Part shown: one piece after another, positions 32,042 to 40,009 of the stretch
How positions within the stretch are numbered: position 1 is the stretch's first letter
Layout of the letters: each line of letters starts with the position of its first letter
NCBI GenBank assembly: GCA_040879985.1
Contig: JBBDJH010000016.1
Span: forward strand, 124,001-188,000
DNA: 64,000 bases
Direction: 5' to 3'
DNA from: VRUE01 sp040879985
Lineage (GTDB): Bacteria; Actinomycetota; Thermoleophilia; Solirubrobacterales; 70-9
Position numbers and translations under genes: made by a program
Notes under the pieces: model-generated
The model's input: the letters and a program-made list of their open reading frames with translations, nothing else
Told to the model about the DNA's origin: nothing
The model's database searches: none

Positions 32042-33394
32042 ATGGCCGAGCAACCAACCAGCGCCGCCGACGTAGCCGAGATCGTCCGCGAGCGCGACGT
32101 GCGCTTCATCCGGCTCTGGTTCACCGACGTGCTCGGCCAGCTGAAGAGCTTCTCGATCAACTCCTCCGAACTCGAGGACGCGCTCGAGGGCGGCATGGGC
32201 TTCGACGGCTCCTCGATCACCGGCTTCAACCCGATCGAGGAGTCGGACATGATCGCGATGCCCGATCCCTCGACCTTCGCGCTGATCCCCTGGCGCCCCG
32301 AAGAGGAGAACGCCGTCGCCCGCATGTTCTGCGACATCCGCGTCCCCGGCGGCGACCCCTACGAGGGCGACCCGCGCTGGATCATGCGGCGGGCGCTGAA
32401 ACGGGCCGAGGAGATGGGCTTCGAGGCCTACAACATCGGCCCCGAGCTCGAGTTCTTCTACTTCCGCTCGGCCAAGCCCGAGGGGGGCGTGCCGGAGGTG
32501 CTCGACGACGGCGGCTACTTCGACCTGACCACGCTCGACGCCGGCTCCGACGTGCGCCGCGACACCGTGCTGGCGCTGGAGAAGATGGGCATCCACGTCG
32601 AGTACACCCACCACGAGGTCGGCCCCTCCCAGCACGAGGTCGACATGCGCTACAAGGACGCGCTGCGGATGTCCGACGACTGCATGACCTACCGCATCGT
32701 GGTCAAGGAGTACGCGATGAAATACGGCTCGCACGCGACCTTCATGCCGAAGCCGCTGTTCGGCGAGAACGGCTCCGGCATGCACGTCCACCAGTCGCTG
32801 ACCAAAGACGGCCGCAACGCCTTCTTCGACGCCGACGACCAGTACTTCCTCTCCGCCACGGCGAAGGCCTTCATCGCCGGCCAGCTGCGCCACGCGCGTG
32901 AGATCTCACCGCTCTTCGCCCAGTGGGTCAACTCCTACAAGCGCCTCGTGCCCGGCTTCGAGGCGCCGGTCTACCTGGCCTGGTCGCGGCGCAACCGCTC
33001 GGCGCTGATCCGCGTGCCGCTCTACCACCCCGGCAAGGAGGCGGCGACGCGGGCCGAGCTGCGCTGCCCCGACCCCGCCGCCAACCCCTACCTGTGCTTC
33101 GCCGGCATGCTGCAGGCGGGACTGGAAGGGATCGAGAAGGGCTACGAGCTGCCCGAGCCGATGGAGCAGAACCTCTACCACCTCTCGCCCGAGGAGCGCT
33201 CGCAGCGCGGCATCGAGCAGCTGCCGGAGACGCTCGGCGAGGCGATCGACATCGCCGCCGACTCGGAGCTGGTCCTGCGCACCCTCGGCGAGCACACCTT
33301 CCGCCGCTTCATCGAGATCAAGCGCCAGGAATGGGACGAGTACCGCGTCCAGGTGACGCCCTACGAGATCGAGAACTTCCTGCCGGTGCTCTAG
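32042..33394 (+). CDS. glnA: Glutamine synthetase type I
   Basis: It makes glutamine from glutamate, ammonia and ATP. Active-site motifs are GFDGSSITGF near residue 54, EFFYF (metal Glu), ATFMPKPLFGENGSGMHVHQSL near 240-265 and the ATP-binding segment PNRSA-type RRNRSALIRVP near 323. It has 450 residues, and the region NLYHLSPEERSQRGI replaces the NLYDLP adenylylation loop, which points to the GSI-alpha form not regulated by adenylylation. A good AAGGAG ribosome site precedes the ATG. Neighbours do not explain its regulation. Confidence 0.94.
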   Translation: MAEQPTSAADVAEIVRERDVRFIRLWFTDVLGQLKSFSINSSELEDALEGGMGFDGSSITGFNPIEESDMIAMPDPSTFALIPWRPEEENAVARMFCDIRVPGGDPYEGDPRWIMRRALKRAEEMGFEAYNIGPELEFFYFRSAKPEGGVPEVLDDGGYFDLTTLDAGSDVRRDTVLALEKMGIHVEYTHHEVGPSQHEVDMRYKDALRMSDDCMTYRIVVKEYAMKYGSHATFMPKPLFGENGSGMHVHQSLTKDGRNAFFDADDQYFLSATAKAFIAGQLRHAREISPLFAQWVNSYKRLVPGFEAPVYLAWSRRNRSALIRVPLYHPGKEAATRAELRCPDPAANPYLCFAGMLQAGLEGIEKGYELPEPMEQNLYHLSPEERSQRGIEQLPETLGEAIDIAADSELVLRTLGEHTFRRFIEIKRQEWDEYRVQVTPYEIENFLPVL

Positions 33395-33700
33395 GACTCG
33401 GACTCGGCGCGCTTCGACAGCTTCGACGGCCACCAGAACTTGTCGCCGATCGTCAGCGCGATCGAGGGGACGAGGACGCTGCGGACGAGGAAGGTGTCGA
33501 GCAGGACGCCGAAGGCGACGACGAAGCCGATCTCGGTGAGGAAGACGAGCGGCAGCGAGGCCAGCACCGAGAAGGTGCCGTCGCGGTCGGGTCGGCGCAG
33601 CCGATCCCTGACCTCGGCGCAGCAGCCAGACGAGAAAGACGATCCACTTGGCCCGCCGGCCGGCGGAAAAGGCGAAGGGGGAGCCGCGCACGCGCGGCAT
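33391..33700 (-). pseudogene. Collapsed MMPL transporter: only N- and C-terminal ends remain
   Basis: From the ATG at 33700 the sequence encodes the MMPL N-terminus (GRRAKWIVFLVWLL, first membrane helix) and then abruptly loses frame. In another frame it resumes with the C-terminal end of the same family (GTFSVLASLPLVFLTEIGFVV and on to LVPSIALTIGDKFWWPSKLS) and stops at 33391. About 600 residues of a normal ~700-residue transporter are missing, and the join is frameshifted. Its stop overlaps the glnA stop and its start is three bases from the YyaL-like gene. Confidence 0.78.
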
Positions 33701-33703
33701 CTT

Positions 33704-35671
33704 TCAGAGCAGCGCGTCGAGTTGTTGTGGATCCGTCACAGGCGCCTTGCAGGCGAAGTTCTCGCAAACGTAGGCGGCGGGCCTGCCGTCGACGGCGCTG
33801 CGCCCGGCGAGCAGGGGAGGGGCCTCGCTGCCCGCCGATCCGCCGGCGAGGACGAGGTGTGGGCGGTAGGCGCCGCGGACGACCGCGGCCAGCTGGTCCA
33901 GGCCGTCGCCGACGAGCGCCACCTCGGCGGTCGGCGCGAGCCGGAAGTCGAGCCCGCGCAGCAGGTGGGCGAAGGCGTCGGGCTGGCGCGGCGCGGCCTT
34001 GGCGAAGAGCCGCAGCACCCCCTCCGCCCACTCGCCGTAGGCGCGCTCTCCCGTCAGCGCCTCGAGCCGCAGCAGGCCCAGCGCCGCGGCCGAGTTGCCG
34101 GAGGGAATCGGGTGGTCGCCGACCTCCTTGCGCCGCGCGATCAGCTCCTCATGGTCGTCGGAGGTCGAGTAGAAGCCGCCGCGCTCGCGGTCGCCGAAGC
34201 GAGCGATCGTCGTCTCGGCGAGCGCCCGCGCCTCCTCGAACCAGCGCGCTTCGAACGTCGCCTCGTAGAGCGTCAGCAGCGCCTCGAGCAGGAAGGCGTG
34301 GTCCTCGAGGTAGCCGTTGAGCCGTCCCTCGCCGTCCTTGTAGGTGCGCAGCAGGCGGCCCCCGCCGTCGCGCAGGTCGCGCAGCAGGAACTCGGCGCAC
34401 TGGCGCGCCGCGTCGAGGTAATCGGCGCGGCCGAGCGCCGCGCCGGCCTCGGCCAGGGCGGCGAGGATCAGCGCGTTCCAGGCGGTCAGGCGCTTGTCGT
34501 CGAGGCCCGGCCAGACCCGCTCGGCGCGCGCCCCGTACAGCGCCCGCCGCGCCGCGGCCAGCCCGGGCGGCTCCGCCGCGCCCGCGCCGCCGGCCAGGCG
34601 GAGGATGTTGCGGCCCTCGAAGTTGCCCGCCTCGGTCACCCCGTAGAACTCGATCGCCGGCTCGGCCCGCTCGCCGAGCACGGCGCGGATCTGCTCCGGC
34701 GTCCAGACGTAGAAGCGCCCCTCCTCGCCCTCCGAGTCGGCATCGAGGGCCGCGTAGAAGCCGCCCTCGGGGCCGCGCATCTCGGCCAGCGCCCAGTCGA
34801 GGGTGCGTTCGCAGACCCGCCGGTAGCGCTCGTGGCCGAGCGCCTGCCAGCCGTGCAGGTAGGCCCGCGCCAGCTGGGCGTTGTCGTAGAGCATCTTCTC
34901 GAAGTGGGGGACGAGCCAACCGGCGTCGACCGTGTAGCGGGCGAAGCCGCCGCCGACCTGGTCGTGGATGCCGCCGGCCATCATCGCGTCGAGCGTGCGC
35001 TCGACCGGCTCGCTCGCGCCGCGGGCCAGCAGCAGCTCCAGCGCCGCGGCGGGCGGGAACTTGGGCGCGCCGCCGAAGCCGCCGCGCTCGCTGTCGGCGG
35101 CCGCACGCAGGGTCGCGATCGCCGCCGCCAGCAGCTCCTCTCCCGGTACCTCGCCGGCCGGCTCGATCGCCCCGATCGCGGCCAGCCGGCGGCGCGTCTC
35201 GGGCGCCCGCTCGCGCAGCTCGTCGCGGCGGTTCTCGAAGGCGTCGAGGACCGCCTCCATCACCATCCGGAAGCTCGGCATGCCGCGTCCCTCGTCGGGT
35301 GGGAAGTAGGTGCCGCCGTAGAAGGGCACGCCGTCGGGGTCGCAGAAGACCGTCATCGGCCAGCCGCCCTGGCCGCTGATCGCCTGCACCGCCTCCATGT
35401 AGAGGGCGTCGACGTCGGGGCGCTCCTCGCGGTCGACCTTGACGTTGACGAAGTGCTCGTTCATGTAGGCGGCGGTGCCGGCGTCCTCGAAGGACTCGCG
35501 CTCCATCACGTGACACCAGTGGCAGGCCGAGTAGCCGACCGAGAGCAGGATCGGCCGGTCGAGCTCGCGCGCCTGGTCCTGGGCCTCCCGGCCCCAGGGA
35601 TACCAATCGACCGGGTTGTCGCGGTGCTGGAGCAGGTACGGGCTGGTCTCCCGTGCGAGGCGATTGGCCAT
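33704..35671 (-). CDS. YyaL/SPATA20-type protein: thioredoxin-like (DUF255) plus six-hairpin domain
   Basis: This 655-residue cytosolic protein starts with a thioredoxin-like domain: RETSPYLLQHRDNPVDWYPW, then YSACHWCHVMERESF with the CxxC near residue 48, and GGWPMTVFCDPDG. An (alpha/alpha)6-barrel region follows, like those of glycosidases and epimerases (GGIHDQVGGGFARYTVD, LYDNAQLARAYL, NGYLEDHAFLLEALL). The family is widespread and of uncertain function. A TAGTGT hexamer (35678-35683) 6 nt before the ATG and no ribosome site suggest a leaderless start. It is divergent from the GGDEF-EAL gene. Confidence 0.93.
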   Translation of the reverse strand: MANRLARETSPYLLQHRDNPVDWYPWGREAQDQARELDRPILLSVGYSACHWCHVMERESFEDAGTAAYMNEHFVNVKVDREERPDVDALYMEAVQAISGQGGWPMTVFCDPDGVPFYGGTYFPPDEGRGMPSFRMVMEAVLDAFENRRDELRERAPETRRRLAAIGAIEPAGEVPGEELLAAAIATLRAAADSERGGFGGAPKFPPAAALELLLARGASEPVERTLDAMMAGGIHDQVGGGFARYTVDAGWLVPHFEKMLYDNAQLARAYLHGWQALGHERYRRVCERTLDWALAEMRGPEGGFYAALDADSEGEEGRFYVWTPEQIRAVLGERAEPAIEFYGVTEAGNFEGRNILRLAGGAGAAEPPGLAAARRALYGARAERVWPGLDDKRLTAWNALILAALAEAGAALGRADYLDAARQCAEFLLRDLRDGGGRLLRTYKDGEGRLNGYLEDHAFLLEALLTLYEATFEARWFEEARALAETTIARFGDRERGGFYSTSDDHEELIARRKEVGDHPIPSGNSAAALGLLRLEALTGERAYGEWAEGVLRLFAKAAPRQPDAFAHLLRGLDFRLAPTAEVALVGDGLDQLAAVVRGAYRPHLVLAGGSAGSEAPPLLAGRSAVDGRPAAYVCENFACKAPVTDPQQLDALL

Positions 35672-35799
35672 GCGCTCACACTACCCGCGGAGCAGCAAGG
35701 CCAATTATTGGGTGGTGGGGGTCGCCGAAAGTGGGTTGCAATGGGGTATTTCGGTGATCGCGCACACAGTTCCCGCGCGGATATATCTACATTCCTTAA

Positions 35800-37212
35800 G
35801 TGGCGCACGAACGACTCCCCGCACAGAACGAGCCCGCGATCAAGGCCGTGCTCGCCAAGCTCGAGGACGACGACCGCGCGCTCCTGCTCGCGGCGCTGGA
35901 GCGGGCCGAGCGGACCGAGAGCGAGCTCCGCTACCTCGCCGACCACGACTCGCTGACGGGGCTGCTCGACCGCCGCCGCTTCCGCGCCGAGCTCGACCAG
36001 CACGTCTCCTTCAGCGCCCGCTACGGCGGCCAGGGGGCGGTGATGGTCGTCGACATCGACGGCCTCAAGGCGGTCAACGACTCGCTCGGCCATCACAGCG
36101 GCGACAACCTGATCCGCCAGGTCGCCGAGGTGATGCGCGAGCGCGTCCGCGGCACGGACATCGTCGCCCGCCTCTCCGGCGACGAGTTCGCGATCCTGAT
36201 GCCGCAGACGGACACCGAAGGGGCGCTGCAGCTGGGCGAAGACCTGCGCGCCCAGGTCGCCGAAAGCGTTCGGCCGGCGCCGCAGCTGGAGGCGATCACG
36301 ATCAGCGTCGGGATCACGATGTTCGGCGGCGGCAAGGGCGGCGCCGAGGCGGTGCTGGCGGCCGCCGACCAGGCGATGTACCGGGCCAAGGAGGGCGGCC
36401 GCAACCAGATCGCCCTGTTCCGCGACCCGAGCGAGCCGCAGCGCGGCCTGAAGCGCCGCCAGACGACCGCCTCGCGGATCCGCGACGCGCTCACCGGCGA
36501 TCGGCTCAGCCTGCAGACGCAGCCGATCCACAGCCTCGCCTCCGGTGGCGTCGAGCGCTACGAGCTGCTCTTGCGGATGACCAACGAGGACGGCGTGCTG
36601 GTGCCGGCCGCCGACTTCATCGAGGCGGCGGAGCGCTCCGGCATGGTCCAGGAGCTCGACCGCTGGGTGGTCGGCCAGGCGCTGGAGCTGCTCGCCGAGC
36701 CGGATCGCCGGGGCGCGCCGCTCTCGCTGCACGTCAACCTCTCGGGCGCTTCGCTGACCGACATCTCGGTGCTCGAATTCATCGAGCGGCGCCTCGACGA
36801 GGGCGACGCCGACCCCGCGCACTGCACCTTCGAGATCACCGAGACGGCAAACGTCTACGACTACGAAGCGGCCACCGGCTTCGCCGACCGGCTGACCGAG
36901 TTCGGCTGCCAGGTCGCGATCGACGACTACGGCGCCGGCTTCGGGCCCTTCCACTACCTGAAGACGATCCCCTTCGACCTGATCAAGATCGACGGCTCGT
37001 TCGTGCGCGACATGCCGCGCAGCGACGCCGACCAGCTGACCGTCAAGGCGATCGTCCAGATCGCCCGCGGCCTCGGCAAGACGACGATCGCCGAGTACGT
37101 CCAGGACGACGAGACGATCGAGCTGCTGCGCGAGTACGGCGTCGACATGGCCCAGGGCTACCACCTCGGCCGGCCGGTCGGCCTAGACGAGGCATTCGCC
37201 GAGGCCGCCTGA
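35800..37212 (+). CDS. GGDEF-EAL cyclic-di-GMP enzyme
   Basis: This 470-residue cytosolic protein has an N-terminal ~45-residue helix, a GGDEF domain (residues ~48-210) and an EAL domain (~225-465). The GGDEF signature reads RLSGDEF, so the first Gly is Ser, a change seen in some active cyclases. The EAL motif reads YELLLR: the catalytic Glu is kept. Further phosphodiesterase residues are present: HVNLSG, FEITET, IDDYGAGF, IKIDGSF and QGYHLGRP. No sensor domain precedes them. Start GTG has TACATT 6 nt upstream (35788-35793), probably leaderless. Confidence 0.92.
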   Translation: MAHERLPAQNEPAIKAVLAKLEDDDRALLLAALERAERTESELRYLADHDSLTGLLDRRRFRAELDQHVSFSARYGGQGAVMVVDIDGLKAVNDSLGHHSGDNLIRQVAEVMRERVRGTDIVARLSGDEFAILMPQTDTEGALQLGEDLRAQVAESVRPAPQLEAITISVGITMFGGGKGGAEAVLAAADQAMYRAKEGGRNQIALFRDPSEPQRGLKRRQTTASRIRDALTGDRLSLQTQPIHSLASGGVERYELLLRMTNEDGVLVPAADFIEAAERSGMVQELDRWVVGQALELLAEPDRRGAPLSLHVNLSGASLTDISVLEFIERRLDEGDADPAHCTFEITETANVYDYEAATGFADRLTEFGCQVAIDDYGAGFGPFHYLKTIPFDLIKIDGSFVRDMPRSDADQLTVKAIVQIARGLGKTTIAEYVQDDETIELLREYGVDMAQGYHLGRPVGLDEAFAEAA

Positions 37213-37220
37213 GCCGCGGC

Positions 37221-38657
37221 TCAGGCGCGCAGGGCGGCGCGGCGGATCTTGCCGCTGGCCGTCTTCGGCAGCTCGTCGGCGAACTCGACGATGCGGGGGA
37301 ACTTGTAGGGGGCGGTCTCGCGCTTGCAGTGCTCCTGCAGCTCGCGGGCCAGCTCCTCGCTGGGCTCGCGCTCGCGGGGGACGACGATCGCGCGCACGAC
37401 GGCGCCGCGCTCGGGATCCGGCGCCGGGACCGCCGCCGCCTCGGCGACGGCGGGGTGGGAGAGCAGCGCCGCCTCGACCTCGGCCGGACCGATCCGGTAG
37501 CCGGCCGAGACGATGATGTCGTCGGCGCGGCCCGCGAAGAAGAGGTGGCCGTCCTCGCCCTCGCGCACGAGGTCGCCGGTGCCCCACCACTCGCCCGCGA
37601 AGCGCTCGCCGTCGAGGTAGCGCGAGAAGAAGGTGGGGGAGGAGTCGGCCTTGAGCTGGAGCTCGCCGTCGACGACCCGCACGGCGAGCCCCGGCAGCGG
37701 TTTGCCCATCGAGCCCGGCACGACCGGCTCGCCGGCGAGGTTGGCGGAGATGTGGCCGGTCTCCGTCTGGCCGTAGCCGTCGGCCGGCTCGAGGCCGGTC
37801 GCGGCGCGGAAGGCGGCGATCGTTTCGGCCTCCAGCGCCTCGCCGGCCGAGACCATGCGGCGCAGCGCCGGCAGCGGTCGCAACTGCGTGCGCTTGGCCA
37901 GCATCCGGTACTCGGTCGGCGCCTGGCAGAGCACGTTGACGGCGAGCGCCTCGACCATCTCGAGGCGCTCGGCCGGGTCGAAGCGGCCCTCGTGGAGGAC
38001 CGCCGCGGCGCCGGTCAGCCAGGGGGCGAGGAAGACGTTGCGGGCCGACTTCGACCAGCCGGGCGCGGTCGTGCACCAGACCAGCTCGCCCGGCCGCGAG
38101 CCGAGCCAGTGCTCGGCCTGGGCGCGCTGCCCGGCCAGGTAGCGGTAGGCGTGGACGACGCCGCGCGGCTCGCCGGTCGTGCCCGAGGTGAAGACGATCA
38201 GCGCCGGGTCCTCGGCGTCGATCGGCTCGATCGCCGCCGGCGTCTCCTGGGCGCGGTCCTCGTCGAGCACCGCGGCGACCTCGCCGAGGGTCATCGCCGG
38301 GACGCCGTCGGGCAGCTCGCCGAGCAGCCCCTCCTCGCCGACGCAGAGCGCCGGCGCGGCGGCGCCGGCGCGCAGCGCGAGGTCGTGGCGGCGCAGCTGC
38401 GGCGTGCAGGGCAGCGGCACGGCCCCCATCCTCCAGCAGGCGAGCAAAGTCAGCGCCCACTCGACCCGGTTGCCGAGCAGGGTCATCACCACGTCGCCGC
38501 GCCGCACCCCGCGGGCGGCGAAGGCGCCCGACAGCCCCGCCGAGCGCGCGATCAGCTCGCCGAAGTGCCAGTCGCGCCGGTTCCCCTCGGCGTCGACGGC
38601 GACGATCCCCAGCCGCGAGGCGGGCGAGCGTTCCATCACGTCCTCAATGAAGTTCAC
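37221..38657 (-). CDS. AMP-forming acyl-CoA synthetase (ACSM-like)
   Basis: This ANL-superfamily ligase activates a carboxylic acid with ATP and CoA. It has 478 residues with the P-loop VFTSGTTGEPRGVVHAY near residue 152, DGYGQTETGHIS near 300, the GDL/GR hinge FFAGRADDIIVSAGYRIGPAEVE and the C-terminal catalytic Lys in LPKTASGKIRR. It resembles medium-chain acyl or acetyl synthetases. The GTG at 38657 has TAAATT 9 nt upstream (38667-38672). It could feed fatty acids or alkane-derived acids into the acyl-CoA genes at 45-52 kb (inference). Confidence 0.9.
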   Translation of the reverse strand: MNFIEDVMERSPASRLGIVAVDAEGNRRDWHFGELIARSAGLSGAFAARGVRRGDVVMTLLGNRVEWALTLLACWRMGAVPLPCTPQLRRHDLALRAGAAAPALCVGEEGLLGELPDGVPAMTLGEVAAVLDEDRAQETPAAIEPIDAEDPALIVFTSGTTGEPRGVVHAYRYLAGQRAQAEHWLGSRPGELVWCTTAPGWSKSARNVFLAPWLTGAAAVLHEGRFDPAERLEMVEALAVNVLCQAPTEYRMLAKRTQLRPLPALRRMVSAGEALEAETIAAFRAATGLEPADGYGQTETGHISANLAGEPVVPGSMGKPLPGLAVRVVDGELQLKADSSPTFFSRYLDGERFAGEWWGTGDLVREGEDGHLFFAGRADDIIVSAGYRIGPAEVEAALLSHPAVAEAAAVPAPDPERGAVVRAIVVPREREPSEELARELQEHCKRETAPYKFPRIVEFADELPKTASGKIRRAALRA

Positions 38658-38712
38658 GAGGCAGGAAATTTAGTTTGTCGGGCGAATCCGCAAAGAAGTG
38701 GGATCCAGTTGG

Positions 38713-38797
38713 TTCACATACTTTAGGGTATAATACCTTTAGGTATACACCTTTAAGGGCAAATTCACATACATTTTAGTATAATACCTACAGGTAT
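38713..38797 (+). promoter_or_regulatory. Duplicated promoter-operator module before the ATPase gene
   Basis: Two related ~35-bp units 51 bp apart each contain TTCACATAC, TATAAT and a perfect palindrome ATACCT-N2-AGGTAT (38733-38746 and 38784-38797). The TATAAT of the second unit (38780-38785) lies 10 nt before the ATG at 38796, and the second palindrome overlaps that start codon. The region is far more A/T-rich than its surroundings. It looks like tandem operators for tight repression of a leaderless gene. Confidence 0.72.
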
Positions 38798-39950
38798 GCC
38801 CCAGCCAGAGCAGTCCAATCCCTTTCGTTTCGGCGCTTTGGCTCTGGACGACTCGTTTGCCGATCGTGAGGACGAGCGTGCCGAGCTCGTCGCCGACGTG
38901 CGCAACGGCCAGGACGCCGTCGTGTTTGCCCCGCGTCGCTGCGGTAAGTCGTCGCTGGTTTGGAATGCGACGCAGATGCTCCTGCAGGAGGGGGTGCTGG
39001 TTGCCCATATCGACTTGATGACCACGCCGACCAAAGAGCGGCTCGCGGCGGCGCTTGCCCGCTCGATCTACGAGGAGATCGCCTCGCCGCTGGAGAGGCT
39101 GAAAGAGCGTGCTCTCGCTCCATTCCGCGGATTGCAGGTCCAGCCGACGGTCACCGTCGACCCCGAGAACGGGTCGCTCTCCTTCAGCTTCGCGCTTGAC
39201 CGCTCCGACGCCGAGGTCGACGCGACGCTTGAGCGGCTGCTCCAGCTCCCCGCCGAGTTGGGCGGAGCCGGGAAGCGGCGGACCGCGCTGATCCTGGACG
39301 AGTTCCAGGAGATCGTCGAGATCGACCCCGCCTTGCCGCGCCTCTTGCGCTCGGTCTTCCAGCAGCAGCCCGACGTGGCTCACGTCTATCTCGGAAGCAA
39401 GCGCCATGTCATGGAGCGGATCTTCAGCGATGCGAATGAGCCGTTCTGGCGCAGCGCGAAGCCGATCGAGCTGGGCGTAATCGCCGCCGACGCCTTCGCA
39501 CCGTTCATCGCCGAGCGGTTCGCGACAACCGGGAAAGAGGGGGGCGACGAGGTGATCCGCGAACTGCTCGCTATCACCGGTGGCCACCCCCACGCCACCC
39601 AGGAGCTGGCCTATTTCCTTTGGGAGCAGGTGCCCGAGGGCATGAGCGCCTCTCCGGATCGCCTGGCGGATGCCCTGGCGGCGGTGCTGCGGTCCGAGCA
39701 TGCGCACTTCACTTTGCTCTGGGAAGACGCCTCGACCCCCCAGAGGCTCCTACTCCAAGCCCTCGCCCGCGAGCCTGGCCGCCCTTTCACGGCCGCATAT
39801 CGCGCCAGTCACAGCCTGCCGGCGCAGACCAACGTCCAGAAGGCGCTACGGGCCTTGGAGAAGCGCGAAGTCGTCTCGGGCGGCGAAGGCGAATACCGAA
39901 TCGCCGAGCCCTTTCTGGCCGAGTGGCTGAAGGCGGCCTTCGGCCACTAA
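38796..39950 (+). CDS. Archaeal-type/STAND-like P-loop ATPase with C-terminal winged helix
   Basis: This 384-residue ATPase has Walker A APRRCGKSS (residues 45-53), Walker B TALILDEFQEI (163-173), a sensor region HVYLGSKRHVMERIF and the GGHPHATQELAYFLWE helix typical of Arch_ATPase/STAND proteins. The last ~80 residues form a probable winged helix (LLLQALAREPGRPFTAAY, VQKALRALEKREVV). Such ATPases occur in mobile and defence-related loci in archaea and bacteria. It is convergent with the KAP NTPase gene 60 bp away. Its own product, through the winged helix, might bind the operator pair (inference). Start ATG is fixed by the adjacent -10-like element. Confidence 0.82.
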   Translation: MPQPEQSNPFRFGALALDDSFADREDERAELVADVRNGQDAVVFAPRRCGKSSLVWNATQMLLQEGVLVAHIDLMTTPTKERLAAALARSIYEEIASPLERLKERALAPFRGLQVQPTVTVDPENGSLSFSFALDRSDAEVDATLERLLQLPAELGGAGKRRTALILDEFQEIVEIDPALPRLLRSVFQQQPDVAHVYLGSKRHVMERIFSDANEPFWRSAKPIELGVIAADAFAPFIAERFATTGKEGGDEVIRELLAITGGHPHATQELAYFLWEQVPEGMSASPDRLADALAAVLRSEHAHFTLLWEDASTPQRLLLQALAREPGRPFTAAYRASHSLPAQTNVQKALRALEKREVVSGGEGEYRIAEPFLAEWLKAAFGH

Positions 39951-40009
39951 GAAGTTCTGACATCGGCCCTTGGTGTGCCCTACCATTTGCTACTACCTCA
40001 TTGAACTAC

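Noticed and set aside
33440..35620. 838-codon plus-strand open frame opposite the YyaL-like gene
   Set aside because: No domain or signal; the minus-strand protein has clear thioredoxin and barrel motifs.
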